A stretch of 64,000 bases of DNA, taken from positions 152,213-216,212 of the forward strand of contig JACRIK010000027.1 of the NCBI GenBank assembly GCA_016235865.1, in the 5' to 3' direction. This document shows positions 27,720 to 38,490 of the stretch, one piece after another (positions within the stretch are counted from its first letter, which is position 1; each line of letters starts with the position of its first letter). The position numbers were made by a program, and so were the translations under genes. The notes under the pieces are model-generated. The model had not been told where the DNA came from and did no database searches. It worked only from the letters and a program-made list of their open reading frames with translations. The DNA comes from Planctomycetota bacterium. GTDB lineage: Bacteria > Planctomycetota > MHYJ01 > JACQXL01.

Positions 27720-28811
27720 TTACTTAAATTTATTAAGCGGTATTTGATATGCATTGGCTAGGCCGATGCGATTAGGCAAGATTTCTGTAATCTTACCTGC
27801 TATAATCTTTTTATCCTGCTCTAAGAATTTTGCTATTCGTGAAAGCTTGATTGGCTCTCTTGGCCGAACAGGTAATCTATACGCATTCAGTATGGTTTCT
27901 TGCTGTCCGATAAAATCTTTTCCGATTAACCCCATCCGGCAGGCGATGCGGGCTGCGGTCATCATTCCAATCGCGACTGCTTCGCCGTGCTTGTAATTCC
28001 GGTATTGGCCCAGGGATTCCAGGATATGTCCGATGGTATGCCCGTAATTCAGCAGAATTCTTTTGTCCTTGGTGTCATATTCATCTTGTTCTACTAGGGC
28101 TTTCTTGACCATTATGGCGCGCATAATTATAGTTTCTAATATCGCCGGATTCATATTTATTATCTGCTGCTGATTGTCTAACAGCAACCTGAACAGTTGG
28201 GCGTCTTTTATGACAGCCACCTTAATCACCTCAGCCATTCCGTTTGAGAATTCCCGTCTGGGCAGGGTTTTGATGGTCAGCGGGTCAATCAGCACTGCCG
28301 ATGGCTGGTAAAACATCCCAATAAGGTTCTTGCCCAATGGATGGTTGACTCCGGTCTTTCCGCCGATACTGGAATCCACCTGGGCCAATAGCGAGGTTGG
28401 TATCTGAATAAGTTTTATTCCACGCTTGTACGTCCCGGCCACGAAACCGGCAATATCGCCGACTACTCCGCCGCCTAAGGCGATTATTGCATCAGAACGT
28501 TCTATTTTATTCTGTATGAGAAAATTGTAAATCCGGTTAACCGTAGCCAATGATTTTTGTTTCTCTCCGGCCGGAATTACATAATAAAGGCATTTCAGCC
28601 CGGATTTTCCGAGTGAGGAAACAACTTTGTTTAGATACAGGGTCGCCACGTTTCGGTCCGTAATGATGACAAATCTACGGGCGTGGAGTGTAGCGTTCCG
28701 CTTTGAGCGGGATAAATTCCGAGCGCTAATCGTTCCGATCTTATCAAGCAATCCGTTTTGGATTATTATCGGATAACCCCGGGCACCCAAATTGATTCTA
28801 ATAATAGACAT
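27720..28811 (-). CDS. aroB: 3-dehydroquinate synthase
   Basis: 363 aa. NAD- and metal-dependent cyclisation of DAHP to 3-dehydroquinate, second step of the shikimate pathway, cytoplasmic. Signature motifs: GGGVVGDIAGFVAGTYKRG, PTSLLAQVDSSIGGKTGVNH, KNLIGMFYQP, and metal-binding LLNYGHTIGHILE and KHGEAVAIGM. Length is normal. It is transcribed away from ligA; its stop lies 3 bp from tRNA-Arg on the other strand. Confidence 0.97.
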   Translation of the reverse strand: MSIIRINLGARGYPIIIQNGLLDKIGTISARNLSRSKRNATLHARRFVIITDRNVATLYLNKVVSSLGKSGLKCLYYVIPAGEKQKSLATVNRIYNFLIQNKIERSDAIIALGGGVVGDIAGFVAGTYKRGIKLIQIPTSLLAQVDSSIGGKTGVNHPLGKNLIGMFYQPSAVLIDPLTIKTLPRREFSNGMAEVIKVAVIKDAQLFRLLLDNQQQIINMNPAILETIIMRAIMVKKALVEQDEYDTKDKRILLNYGHTIGHILESLGQYRNYKHGEAVAIGMMTAARIACRMGLIGKDFIGQQETILNAYRLPVRPREPIKLSRIAKFLEQDKKIIAGKITEILPNRIGLANAYQIPLNKFK

Positions 28812-28833
28812 ATTATCTGTGGTTTCTTTTCCC

Positions 28834-30853
<2,020 letters not shown>

Positions 30854-30947
30854 TATAATAGTGCTTTACTGACAATCCTAAACGATTTTCCGACACACCG
30901 TATTCTTTTATAAACCGATACGGTCTCTGTTGATAACTATTTGCACA

Positions 30948-31172
30948 CCTTATATACTGTATGTTTTAGTAAGTTTACAAGAGATAGCGCCTGTCTTGAT
31001 TAGAAATGCCGTTTGTTTGTTAATCAGATGCCGGTCCTTCATCAATCAGATGCCATTTCTTTGCCTATCAAATGCCATCCCTTATATACTGTATGTTTTA
31101 GTAAGTTTACAAGGGATGGTGTCTGTTTACCAGACTGATGCCGGTTCTTTATCAATCAGATGCCATTTCTGA
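30948..31172. repeat. Two-copy direct repeat with ATCAGATGCC motifs
   Basis: A segment beginning CCTTATATACTGTATG and running through TTTTAGTAAGTTTACAAG occurs at 30948 and again at 31080, 132 bp apart. The second copy is shortened by about 22 bp. Within both, ATCAGATGCC and close variants recur five times in all. No ORF explains it. Confidence 0.75.
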
Positions 31173-31312
31173 GGAGCAGAATGGGAATGTAAGTTGATAA
31201 GGGGGGTGGGGGGACTCCCCCCTGCACTATTTTATAGTAGGAAGGGGGCAAAATGGACAGGCATGGCGTGGAGTTTATCCCGCCTCGGCGGGAGCGCTAG
31301 TGGTGAAAGGGG

Positions 31313-31423
31313 CTATACCCCTCTTTGCAGCCGTTTCCACAACATCTGGTCCAGTTCGGCAATGCCCTGCATCCGGCTGACGGTCTTGTTGATGTCGTAT
31401 TCCACCCGGTAGTGCGTGACATT
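31313..31423 (-). pseudogene. Duplicated 3' end of the metallophosphoesterase gene
   Basis: 111 bp nearly identical (about 5 differences) to 34727-34837, the last 37 codons and stop of the phosphoesterase gene. It has no start or upstream part. The copy starts exactly at the stop codon and ends abruptly, and lies just downstream of the operon that the intact gene heads. Confidence 0.85.
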
Positions 31424-31463
31424 AAGAAGGGTAGGAGACAGATCTTAAACTTTCCAAAATTCT

Positions 31464-33119
31464 TTATTTTATTCCAGCTAAATCAGCGTTGATAGTTATT
31501 TCGCAATGAGCGCCTTTGGTCCGCTTGCCCAGGTCAATCATTATCAGATTATCAAGCGCCAGGATTTTGAGTCCTTCCGGCACTGATTTAACCTGCGGAT
31601 TACGGATGAGTTCAGGCAGGAATGCAGCGGCCGGCTGGCCTTCATAATCCTTATTGAAATCTATGGTGAAGGTAATCGTAACCTGCTTGTCCTTTTTGTC
31701 GAACTTGAGCGATTGATTATAAGGCGGCTCAATCTCGGGGCTGAGCCGGGCTTCCCATGCCGGGTCGCCGTAGAGAACTGTGCTCCGGCAGCATCGGTCA
31801 GAATCACCCTTGAAAACTATGGCCGCCCGGTTGAGATAGATTGATTCGGAGAATGTAAAACGCCCCTGGAGCGCCATAAAATATTCGGTAATATTAAATG
31901 AACGGCAGGAGCCGTCTGAAAACTGCCAGAGGGTGTGGCCGTAAAATTGGTTTGCTCCGCTATGCAGCCACGCCAACGCCATGCAATCCATATTCGCCGA
32001 GATATGGGCTATCAGGCAATTGCCTGGTGCATAATATATCTTGGAGTTGGTGGTGATAATTGGGTATTCATTGTTAGTCAGGTCCCGGCCGAACAATTTG
32101 CCTTTCTCCGGGAATAAGCGGCCATTCGGGTAACTATAACCGATTTGCCAGTCGCGCTCGGTGGCATGCCCGCTGGTGGACATGATTTGGTATTTATTGG
32201 TGTTAAGCGCATCCACGAAAGATTTGGTGGTGTCGTCGGGCCCCGGCTGTCTTTCCGGCGGTTTGCCGGCCTTCTTGACAAACATGGCATTCTTCTCGCC
32301 TTCGGAGAAAGCCAGCCCTTCGTTAAAATATTCCAGCCAGCCGCTGCCAACGCCGCTTAAGCCGTTTTTAATCACCAGTTTATCAGCCCGGGCCATGCGC
32401 AGGCAGTCTTCGTAATCATATCCGGTAATGATGCCCCAGAGCGCGTCTTCATACGGGTCCTCGTCTATGGTGCACATCATCTGTTTTGCCCGGGTGATGA
32501 AAGGAAAGGTGACTTCGGCCGGCGGAGCGATAAAAGCCACGTATTTGGGCGCATAGTTGACCAGCTCTTTCATTATTGCGGCCGGGTCAATGCCATCGTA
32601 AATAAATGCTTTGGCCTTGTATTTTTTGGTAAAGGCGTCAACTACCTGGGCCCAATCAGTATCGGCATTGGTAGATTTACCGACGATAATGGCATAGGCG
32701 AGTTTTGCCCGCTCCGTTGGATATGTCGGGCGTGGATAGGAATCCTTATCCATAAATTTTATTATTTGCTGATAACGCACCTCGGTGCGGATATTTTCAA
32801 AAGCCGATTCGGCTTTTATCCGGTTAAAATCATTCCAGCCCAAGCCGATGCATTTCTCCAGATAATCCAGGGCCACGGTTTTCCGGCGCAGGGCTGAATT
32901 AACCTGGGCCGCGGTAAAATAAATATCCGGATTGGTCGGGACGATTGCCAGAATTTCATCGAGCGCCGTGGCGGCTAATTCATACTCTTTATCCTGCAAA
33001 AATGTATTAACTAGCTGTTCCAGTTTATTAAGCCGTTCCGCTTGGTTGGATTCCCGGCTATACAGCGCCGAGCTGATTATCAGGATGAATATCAAGGTGG
33101 AGCACACTATCTTTCGCAT
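31464..33119 (-). CDS. Secreted TPR protein with C25-like (caspase-fold) peptidase region
   Basis: 551 aa. Signal peptide (1-20), then TPR-like repeats (about 30-125) ending in GLGWNDFNRIKAESAF. The body (about 140-480) has the order expected of clan CD cysteine peptidases related to gingipains: a conserved His in STSGHATERDW, a Cys in APGNCLIAHIS, and the YGDPAW motif that in C25 proteins marks the end of the catalytic fold. A beta-sandwich-like tail follows. The C25 assignment is inferred from motif order only. It starts 1 nt after the stop of the transglutaminase-like lipoprotein and is the last gene of a three-gene operon. Confidence 0.6.
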   Translation of the reverse strand: MRKIVCSTLIFILIISSALYSRESNQAERLNKLEQLVNTFLQDKEYELAATALDEILAIVPTNPDIYFTAAQVNSALRRKTVALDYLEKCIGLGWNDFNRIKAESAFENIRTEVRYQQIIKFMDKDSYPRPTYPTERAKLAYAIIVGKSTNADTDWAQVVDAFTKKYKAKAFIYDGIDPAAIMKELVNYAPKYVAFIAPPAEVTFPFITRAKQMMCTIDEDPYEDALWGIITGYDYEDCLRMARADKLVIKNGLSGVGSGWLEYFNEGLAFSEGEKNAMFVKKAGKPPERQPGPDDTTKSFVDALNTNKYQIMSTSGHATERDWQIGYSYPNGRLFPEKGKLFGRDLTNNEYPIITTNSKIYYAPGNCLIAHISANMDCMALAWLHSGANQFYGHTLWQFSDGSCRSFNITEYFMALQGRFTFSESIYLNRAAIVFKGDSDRCCRSTVLYGDPAWEARLSPEIEPPYNQSLKFDKKDKQVTITFTIDFNKDYEGQPAAAFLPELIRNPQVKSVPEGLKILALDNLIMIDLGKRTKGAHCEITINADLAGIK

Positions 33120-33120
33120 C

Positions 33121-34722
33121 TTATCGGCCTTCCATCAACTTTTTAAATCTCTCCTCGTTACGAATGTTATCCAGGTCAGTATCTTTTTTGATATGCGTGA
33201 AATCATTCCAGCCGGCGCTGATGGCTTTTGCCAGGTAATCTAGCGCCTCACTTTTTTCTTCCAGCAATGAACAAACGCACGCCATATTATACAGCACATT
33301 CGGGTGAGCGGGATAGATTCCGGTCATCTTTAGGAATATTGTTTTCGCCTCTTTGAGCTTGCCGGATTCCAGCAATTGAACCGCCTGCTGGCTTAATAAG
33401 AGGATTTCATCACCCGGGTCAGGCGGGGTTGTTTTCATTGAGCCGTCCGGCTGAACACTTATTACCTGCGAGCAATATGCCGGCGTATCATTATTCCAGG
33501 TCATCAGGCGATAGCGGACCTCGCAGCCGACCTTTGGGAAAGTTACTTGGCCGTCCGGAGTTGACCGCGCGCCGGCTACCGGTTTCCACACGCCGGAATT
33601 TTGGATGGCCAGCCAGATAAGCGTATCGGCCGGCACATCAGCCCATTTCAGGTCAATGACGTTATTATAGCGTTCGGTCATATCCGTCATCGGCTTGGCA
33701 ATGAGGTATTTTTCTATGCTGGGCGGGTAGGCCTCGCTGCCCTTAAGTTGCAGGTCGGTGAAGGTTGGCCCGGTTTCGTCGCCGGGCGTGACCCAATAAA
33801 TCTTGGCGGCTTTCTTTTCCTGGTGATGGATGAATTTGCGGAAGTAATCTGGGTCGGACGCAGTCCCGCCCTGGCCCGAATCAATATCCAGCCATTCTTT
33901 GGTAACCGGATTGTAAACCGCGGTCCAGGTGTGGTTGTCGTTATGCTCAGGCCACCAGACCACGCGCACGCCGGTGGCCGCAATCCCGAAGGTCCGCAGG
34001 ATGGCAATCAGCGTATTGGTCTGGTCGGTGCAGCGGCCGGTCCTGGCGTTAATCGCCTCAATCGGATTCATATCCGGCATCCCGCGTGGGGCATAAGGCA
34101 CATTCTTGCCCACCCAAGCAGTGTTAATCTGATGGATCATCTCCCTGAATATATGATTCTTATCTTCTGCGGTCTGGGCTTGATTAAATCGTTTAGCGTA
34201 GTCATCAACCAGCGGTCTCAATTCCGGATGGTTCCAGAAATAGGTGCGCCAATCAACCGGTTTTTCCGTAGTTGTGCGGTAGGGCAGGACAAAAATCCGG
34301 AAGGTGTCGTCATCCAGGTTCTTAGCCCAGGGGAATGTCCGGCGGGCCTCGTCGCCCAGTTTGATATGGGTCGTAAGCAGTTCGGAGCTGACAGTTGCGG
34401 CATCAATTATTTTCTTATCCATGCTCGGAAAGAAGTAACGGTAGCCGGTTTGGGATATCAGGAAGGCCATGCCGGAACGATATTCCTCCGGCGCAGACAT
34501 CAAGGCCATAACCAGCTCAGTTTTGTTAGTCCCGGCCTGGGAGAAGGCATGAGCCACTTTTGCGCGGTATTCAGCCGGCGACAGTTTTAGAACTGTTGCA
34601 CAGTCCGATTCTTTGTATCTGTTCGTTGCGTCTGGATTGGTTATGCTCGGATTATTGCCCGTATTGCTACAGCCAATAAATAAAGCTCCGGATGTAATGA
34701 TAACCCCGAGCAATCTTTTCAT
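33121..34722 (-). CDS. Transglutaminase-like lipoprotein with C-terminal TPR
   Basis: 533 aa from ATG 34722; SD GAGGGGTG overlaps the end of the upstream phosphoesterase. Lipobox LFIGC at Cys18. The transglutaminase-like core has Cys231 (GRCTDQT), His264 (NHTWTAVY) and Asp279/281 (WLDID). The C-terminal part (about 440-533) is TPR-like and ends with the same AGWNDFTHIK...NIRNEERF element found near the N-terminus of the downstream protein, suggesting shared partners or a common origin. It is probably anchored in the outer or cytoplasmic membrane facing outward. Confidence 0.8.
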   Translation of the reverse strand: MKRLLGVIITSGALFIGCSNTGNNPSITNPDATNRYKESDCATVLKLSPAEYRAKVAHAFSQAGTNKTELVMALMSAPEEYRSGMAFLISQTGYRYFFPSMDKKIIDAATVSSELLTTHIKLGDEARRTFPWAKNLDDDTFRIFVLPYRTTTEKPVDWRTYFWNHPELRPLVDDYAKRFNQAQTAEDKNHIFREMIHQINTAWVGKNVPYAPRGMPDMNPIEAINARTGRCTDQTNTLIAILRTFGIAATGVRVVWWPEHNDNHTWTAVYNPVTKEWLDIDSGQGGTASDPDYFRKFIHHQEKKAAKIYWVTPGDETGPTFTDLQLKGSEAYPPSIEKYLIAKPMTDMTERYNNVIDLKWADVPADTLIWLAIQNSGVWKPVAGARSTPDGQVTFPKVGCEVRYRLMTWNNDTPAYCSQVISVQPDGSMKTTPPDPGDEILLLSQQAVQLLESGKLKEAKTIFLKMTGIYPAHPNVLYNMACVCSLLEEKSEALDYLAKAISAGWNDFTHIKKDTDLDNIRNEERFKKLMEGR

Positions 34723-34726
34723 AAAA

Positions 34727-35512
34727 CTACACCCCTCTTTGCAGCCGTTTCCACAACATCTGGTCCAGTTCCGCGATGCCCTGCATCCGGCTGACGGTCT
34801 TGGCGATGTCGTATTCCACCCGGTAGTGCGTGACATTGGTTCCGTCAAACGAGGCGTAACAGGCCCGGGTGTCATTGTCCCTCGGCTGGCCGACCGAGCC
34901 GACATTGACGATGGTCTTGGTGCCGGATAACAGCGGATAGGATTCATAGTTCTGCCATTCCGGATGGACCAGATACAGGTCGGTGGTGCATATATAAGGG
35001 ATATGGGTGTGCCCAAGAAACCCTACTTCCTCAACCGACTCGAAGTTTTCCCTGAGGTTCTTTTTGACCTCGTCGGTCAGGTTAAACAGGTCGTCGCGCC
35101 GGATGACGTATTCGTCCACCACGCCCCGGGGCGAGCCGTGCGCATAGACAATCCCGCCGGAGAACGCGCTGGATTCGGTTCGGTATTCGTAAGTGAGCGA
35201 TTTGAGGAACTGGCTGACCTTGGGATTGGCCAGGTTCTTCTGGATGATGGTCTTGGTCCAGAATATGGCCCGTTGGGCGGACGGATTGAAATTGGTCTTA
35301 TCCTTGGACAGGGCCAGTTCGTGGTTGCCCATGATGTTGATGAGATTATGCTGGATGGCTAGCAGGATGCACTCTATCGGGTTCGGGCCGTAGCCGACTA
35401 AATCGCCTAACGATATAATCTGGATGTCCTTGCCGAATCGGGCCTTGATATCAGCTAAGACCGCTGAAAATGCCTCGAGGTTGCTGTGCACGTCGGAGAG
35501 GATGATTTGCAT
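34727..35512 (-). CDS. Calcineurin-like metallophosphoesterase (YfcE/MJ0936-type)
   Basis: 261 aa. Dinuclear metal motifs in order: DVHSN, GDLVGYGPNPIE, GNHELA, GHTHIP and NVGSVGQPRD. It hydrolyses a phosphodiester or phosphomonoester of unknown identity in the cytoplasm. It is first in a tight operon (4 nt and 1 nt gaps) with two secreted proteins. Its last 111 bp are duplicated at 31313-31423. Confidence 0.9.
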   Translation of the reverse strand: MQIILSDVHSNLEAFSAVLADIKARFGKDIQIISLGDLVGYGPNPIECILLAIQHNLINIMGNHELALSKDKTNFNPSAQRAIFWTKTIIQKNLANPKVSQFLKSLTYEYRTESSAFSGGIVYAHGSPRGVVDEYVIRRDDLFNLTDEVKKNLRENFESVEEVGFLGHTHIPYICTTDLYLVHPEWQNYESYPLLSGTKTIVNVGSVGQPRDNDTRACYASFDGTNVTHYRVEYDIAKTVSRMQGIAELDQMLWKRLQRGV

Positions 35513-35515
35513 ATA

Positions 35516-35579
35516 GCATAGAGCGTAGGGCTTAGAGCATAGAGTTAATCTACGCTCTATACTCTTTGCTCTACGCTAT
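35516..35579. repeat. ATAGAGCGTAG / CTACGCTCTAT quasi-palindrome
   Basis: Repeated AGAGC(A/G)TAG units on the left and their complements on the right fill the spacer between acsC and the phosphoesterase gene and can form a long imperfect hairpin. Confidence 0.6.
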
Positions 35580-35580
35580 T

Positions 35581-36921
35581 TTACTTCCACACGTTCTTTA
35601 AGTACGACGGCAGAGACGATGCCTCGCGCGGGCCGACCAGCACTTCCCAGCCGGATTCGGCCTCCAGTTTGCCGCTTAAGGTGGCTACATAGCCCGGGAT
35701 AATCACCTTCTTGTGCTTGATTTTCTGGGCGATATTGGATTCGGTCAGCGCCTTGGTGATTATCTTTTCGTTGAGTTTGTCAGCCGCATAGGCCGTCATT
35801 ACGGACATGCCTTCGGTATTGACCACCAGGATATAACTTGGCACCTTGCTGCCTTCCACCTCGGGCTCGACCGTGAAATAGGTCAGCGAGAAATTGGTGG
35901 TAATCAGGACCGGCGAGGTCTCGGTGACATTGCCGATCGGATATAGTTTTGATTCCACCTGAATAGGTTTCTGCGGGTCGGTATAGACATTCTGCCGGGC
36001 CGTGACCAGCGGGAGCATCTGCCATAATTCGCTGCCTTTCAAGACCACGATGCCGGCGTATTTGAGGATGAAGGTGGCGGCAAAGAGTGTTTCGCTCATG
36101 GTGTCTGTGCCTTCAGCCGGGAATACGATGACCGGGAACCCCAAAGGCCGGAAGGTCTTCTTCAGTCCCAGGCGCCGAATCTGGTTTACGTCCGAGAGGA
36201 GCTGGCCCTGGGTCTTGGAATTGGGATTTATGACCAGTTCCTTGACGCCGAGAGCGGTAATCTTGGGGGTCAGGTCAGCCAGTTCATCCAGGTTATTTCC
36301 GGACACGCCCAGCGGACAGCTGTATTTCTTGGCCAGTTCTGCCATGGCCGCGTAATTCTGGGTATCAGCCGCATAAATCAGGGGTTTGCGGCTGGCCGTA
36401 ATCTTTAAGCCGGCTTCCTGGACCGCCGGGTTATTGCTAATCTGTATCAGGGCTAATGTAGAATTGGCTGCAACGGTCTTGCAGGCATTGGCAAAGGTGT
36501 CGGGATTATTGCTGATGCTTCGGATGGCGATGAGTTCTACCCGCACCTTCTTGCCGACCCGGTCAAATACCAGGTTCTGGACATACTTGGCCTTTTTCTC
36601 TATCTCGGCCAAAGGCAGGTTATCCGCGATTTCCACGGCAATGCCGGTCGGATGGTAGAAGGTTTGTTCGTGGCGGAAGAGCACGGTCTCGTTGCCGATT
36701 TCCAGTTTGTTTTCTCCGGTGCCGATGGTCACCAGTTGGATAGGCGGAGCCGAGGCGCCGGCCAGGGCGGCCTTGGCCTGTTCCGAGACGTGCGGGCATT
36801 TATCCAGCGATGTTTTCTTGGTGGCCAGGGCCATGGCAAACGCCAGGCAGGTGGGCACGCCGCATTCGCCGCAATTAGTCTTGGGTAATAATTTATAGAT
36901 ATCTAAACCTGTCAATGCCAT
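35581..36921 (-). CDS. acsC: Corrinoid iron-sulfur protein large subunit (ACS/CODH gamma subunit)
   Basis: 446 aa. N-terminal 4Fe-4S domain with Cys17, Cys20, Cys25 and Cys42 (CGECGVPTC...KC), a TIM-barrel middle (about 90-310) and a C-terminal cobalamin-binding domain (about 320-446; ARQNVYTDPQKPIQV). It carries the methyl group from methyltetrahydrofolate to acetyl-CoA synthase in the Wood-Ljungdahl pathway, normally with AcsD. No acsA, acsB, acsD or acsE is adjacent. SD TAGGAGG and a strong promoter precede it, so it is expressed alone. Confidence 0.93.
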   Translation of the reverse strand: MALTGLDIYKLLPKTNCGECGVPTCLAFAMALATKKTSLDKCPHVSEQAKAALAGASAPPIQLVTIGTGENKLEIGNETVLFRHEQTFYHPTGIAVEIADNLPLAEIEKKAKYVQNLVFDRVGKKVRVELIAIRSISNNPDTFANACKTVAANSTLALIQISNNPAVQEAGLKITASRKPLIYAADTQNYAAMAELAKKYSCPLGVSGNNLDELADLTPKITALGVKELVINPNSKTQGQLLSDVNQIRRLGLKKTFRPLGFPVIVFPAEGTDTMSETLFAATFILKYAGIVVLKGSELWQMLPLVTARQNVYTDPQKPIQVESKLYPIGNVTETSPVLITTNFSLTYFTVEPEVEGSKVPSYILVVNTEGMSVMTAYAADKLNEKIITKALTESNIAQKIKHKKVIIPGYVATLSGKLEAESGWEVLVGPREASSLPSYLKNVWK

Positions 36922-37025
36922 ATCATGCCTCCTATTTCTTAGTCGCTGTTAGACCGCAGGTCGTTACAGCGACTTAGATCCCGCCGAATGGCGGGACAAT
37001 CAATGTGAACAATAAATTGACGGAT

Positions 37026-37054
37026 TTTATAACTCTTATTAAGATGGAGGTCAA
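37026..37054 (-). promoter_or_regulatory. Strong sigma-70 promoter of acsC
   Basis: Minus strand TTGACC (37054-37049), 17-bp spacer, TATAAA (37031-37026). The leader to 36921 is about 100 nt and includes the TCCCGCC hairpin. Confidence 0.65.
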
Positions 37055-37117
37055 GTAAAATGAGCAGATAATTTAGAGGTCATAACAAAATGAAATATCT
37101 TTCCCTAAACTGTCATA

Positions 37118-37215
37118 CCTGCGCAGGCAGGTATCCAGTATTTCCTTATGGATTCCCGCCTTCGCGGGAATGACAAACGGGGCGGGAATGACAAACGGGG
37201 CGGGAATGACATTAG
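37118..37215. repeat. GGATTCCCGCCTTCGCGGGAATGACA element with short direct repeats
   Basis: A CCTGCGCAGGCAGG stem and a CCCGCCTTCGCGGG stem, each flanked by ATGACA-like ends, followed by three tandem copies of CGGGGCGGGAATGACA-like units. A related single copy is at 48899-48927. It is a common kind of dispersed palindrome in bacteria. Confidence 0.7.
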
Positions 37216-37227
37216 AAAGGAATAACT

Positions 37228-37620
37228 ATGACCCACAAGAAGATAATCGAAACTGCCAATGCGCCGGCCGCCATCGGCCCTTATTCCCAGGCCATCGCAG
37301 TTGATGGCTGGGTGTTTCTGTCCGGACAGATTCCGATTGACCCGGCCACGGCTAAGATAGTCAGCGACGACATCGCCCGGCAGACCGAACAGGTCATGAA
37401 CAATATCAAGGCCGTGGTGGAAAAAGCCGGCGGGACCATGCAGAATATCGTCAAGACCACCATCTATCTTAAGGATATGGATGATTTTGCCAAGGTCAAC
37501 GAGATATATAAAAGGTATTTCCCAAGCGAGCCGCCGGCCCGGGCCACGGTCCAGGTCAGCCGCCTGCCTAAGGATGTCGGGATTGAGATTGATGCGGTGG
37601 TCTTCATAAAAGGCGTTTAA
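37228..37620 (+). CDS. ridA: RidA family reactive intermediate deaminase
   Basis: 130 aa, full-length YjgF/YER057c/UK114 domain. Family residues: APAAIGPYSQA at the start, SGQIPIDP, TTIYLKDMDDFAKVNEIY, and the C-terminal ARATVQVSRLPKDVGIEIDAVV with the catalytic Arg and Glu. It hydrolyses reactive enamine/imine products of PLP enzymes in the cytoplasm. Good SD (GAAAGGA) before the ATG. Confidence 0.96.
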   Translation: MTHKKIIETANAPAAIGPYSQAIAVDGWVFLSGQIPIDPATAKIVSDDIARQTEQVMNNIKAVVEKAGGTMQNIVKTTIYLKDMDDFAKVNEIYKRYFPSEPPARATVQVSRLPKDVGIEIDAVVFIKGV

Positions 37621-37652
37621 CCACAGATTCCACTGATTACGCAGATTAAAAT

Positions 37653-38420
37653 ATGAATAGATTTATTCTTATAATAATCGGCATTACCTGCGCTATGATT
37701 ACCGCCGCGGGGATAATGGGAATTGAATGGCTCAACAGCCCTATTAACGAACTCCGCTGGCATCTCCACGACAAAAACCCATCTGTGCGTTGCGAGGCTA
37801 TCTATGCGCTTGGTGGACTCGGCGATAAAGAATCTATTTCTGAGATACGAGGAATGCTTAATGATGAAGATACAAAGATTATTTCATCTGTAATTTATTG
37901 TATAGGTAGATTAGGAGACAAGAAAGACATTCCAGAGATACGAAAATATCTTAATAATAAGGATGATTCTGTACGCTACTCAGCCGTACTCGCTCTTGGC
38001 GATTTAGACGACCAGGAATCCATTCCGCAAATAAGAGGAATGCTTAATATAGAACAATTACGTTGGGCAGTTATATATGCGCTCGGAAAATTAAACGATA
38101 GAGAATCCATCCCGGAATTGCGCAGATTTATTAACGACAAAGAGATAAACGCCCGTAATACAGCTATTTATGTTCTTAGCAAACTGGGCGACAAAGAATT
38201 AATACCGATAGCACGAAAATTTCTTAGTGCTGCTGATACAGAAATGCCTACGCGTCTTACATCGCTTGATGCTCTTGCTGAATTAGATGACAAAGAATCA
38301 ATTCCTCGAATAAAAGAACTACTCAAAGATAAATATGAATGGATGCGTAAAACAGCCGGAGAAGCATTAAAGAAACTCGGCGTGCCGGAGGAGGAGATTA
38401 AGAAGGCGAAAGAAAAGTGA
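37653..38420 (+). CDS. HEAT-repeat protein with N-terminal membrane anchor
   Basis: 255 aa. Signal anchor (4-25), then about seven HEAT repeats of about 31 residues with the recurring pattern ...YALGGLGDKESISEIRGMLND.... No catalytic motif. It is more AT-rich than RidA, which lies 32 nt upstream. Flanked on both sides by CACAGATT-type spacer repeats. It is likely a protein-binding scaffold; substrate unknown. Confidence 0.8.
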   Translation: MNRFILIIIGITCAMITAAGIMGIEWLNSPINELRWHLHDKNPSVRCEAIYALGGLGDKESISEIRGMLNDEDTKIISSVIYCIGRLGDKKDIPEIRKYLNNKDDSVRYSAVLALGDLDDQESIPQIRGMLNIEQLRWAVIYALGKLNDRESIPELRRFINDKEINARNTAIYVLSKLGDKELIPIARKFLSAADTEMPTRLTSLDALAELDDKESIPRIKELLKDKYEWMRKTAGEALKKLGVPEEEIKKAKEK

Positions 38421-38439
38421 TTTCTTGCCTCGTGTATTA

Positions 38440-38476
38440 AGAAATCTGTGTATATCTGTGTAATCTGTGGTTTAAC
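38440..38476. repeat. ATCTGTGTAATCTGTGG spacer repeat
   Basis: Imperfect tandem ATCTGTGT units. Related copies in either orientation occur at 37620-37650, 39413-39440, 40565-40605, 48875-48960 and 51800-51838, so this is one of the commonest spacer repeats in the window. Confidence 0.6.
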
Positions 38477-38490
38477 TCTTTAATGTATTT

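Larger units (their letters stand above)
30854..31463. other. 610-bp repeat-rich spacer without an intact gene
   Basis: Contains the 132-bp-spaced direct repeats (30948-31172), a G/C-rich stretch with GGGGGACTCCCCC near 31211, and the duplicated phosphoesterase 3' end (31313-31423). Short ORFs here lack any protein character. Confidence 0.6.
36922..37227. other. Spacer with acsC promoter and dispersed repeats
   Basis: 306 bp containing the acsC promoter, a TCCCGCC-GAAT-GGCGGGA hairpin near 36981 and the GGATTCCCGCC-type element at 37118-37215. No gene. Confidence 0.6.

Noticed and set aside
30930-31412. Small plus-strand ORFs after ligA
   Set aside because: They are products of the direct repeats and of the duplicated gene fragment read on the wrong strand.
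34723-35016. N-terminal extension of the transglutaminase lipoprotein
   Set aside because: It lies inside the phosphoesterase gene; the lipoprotein signal and SD fix the start at 34722.
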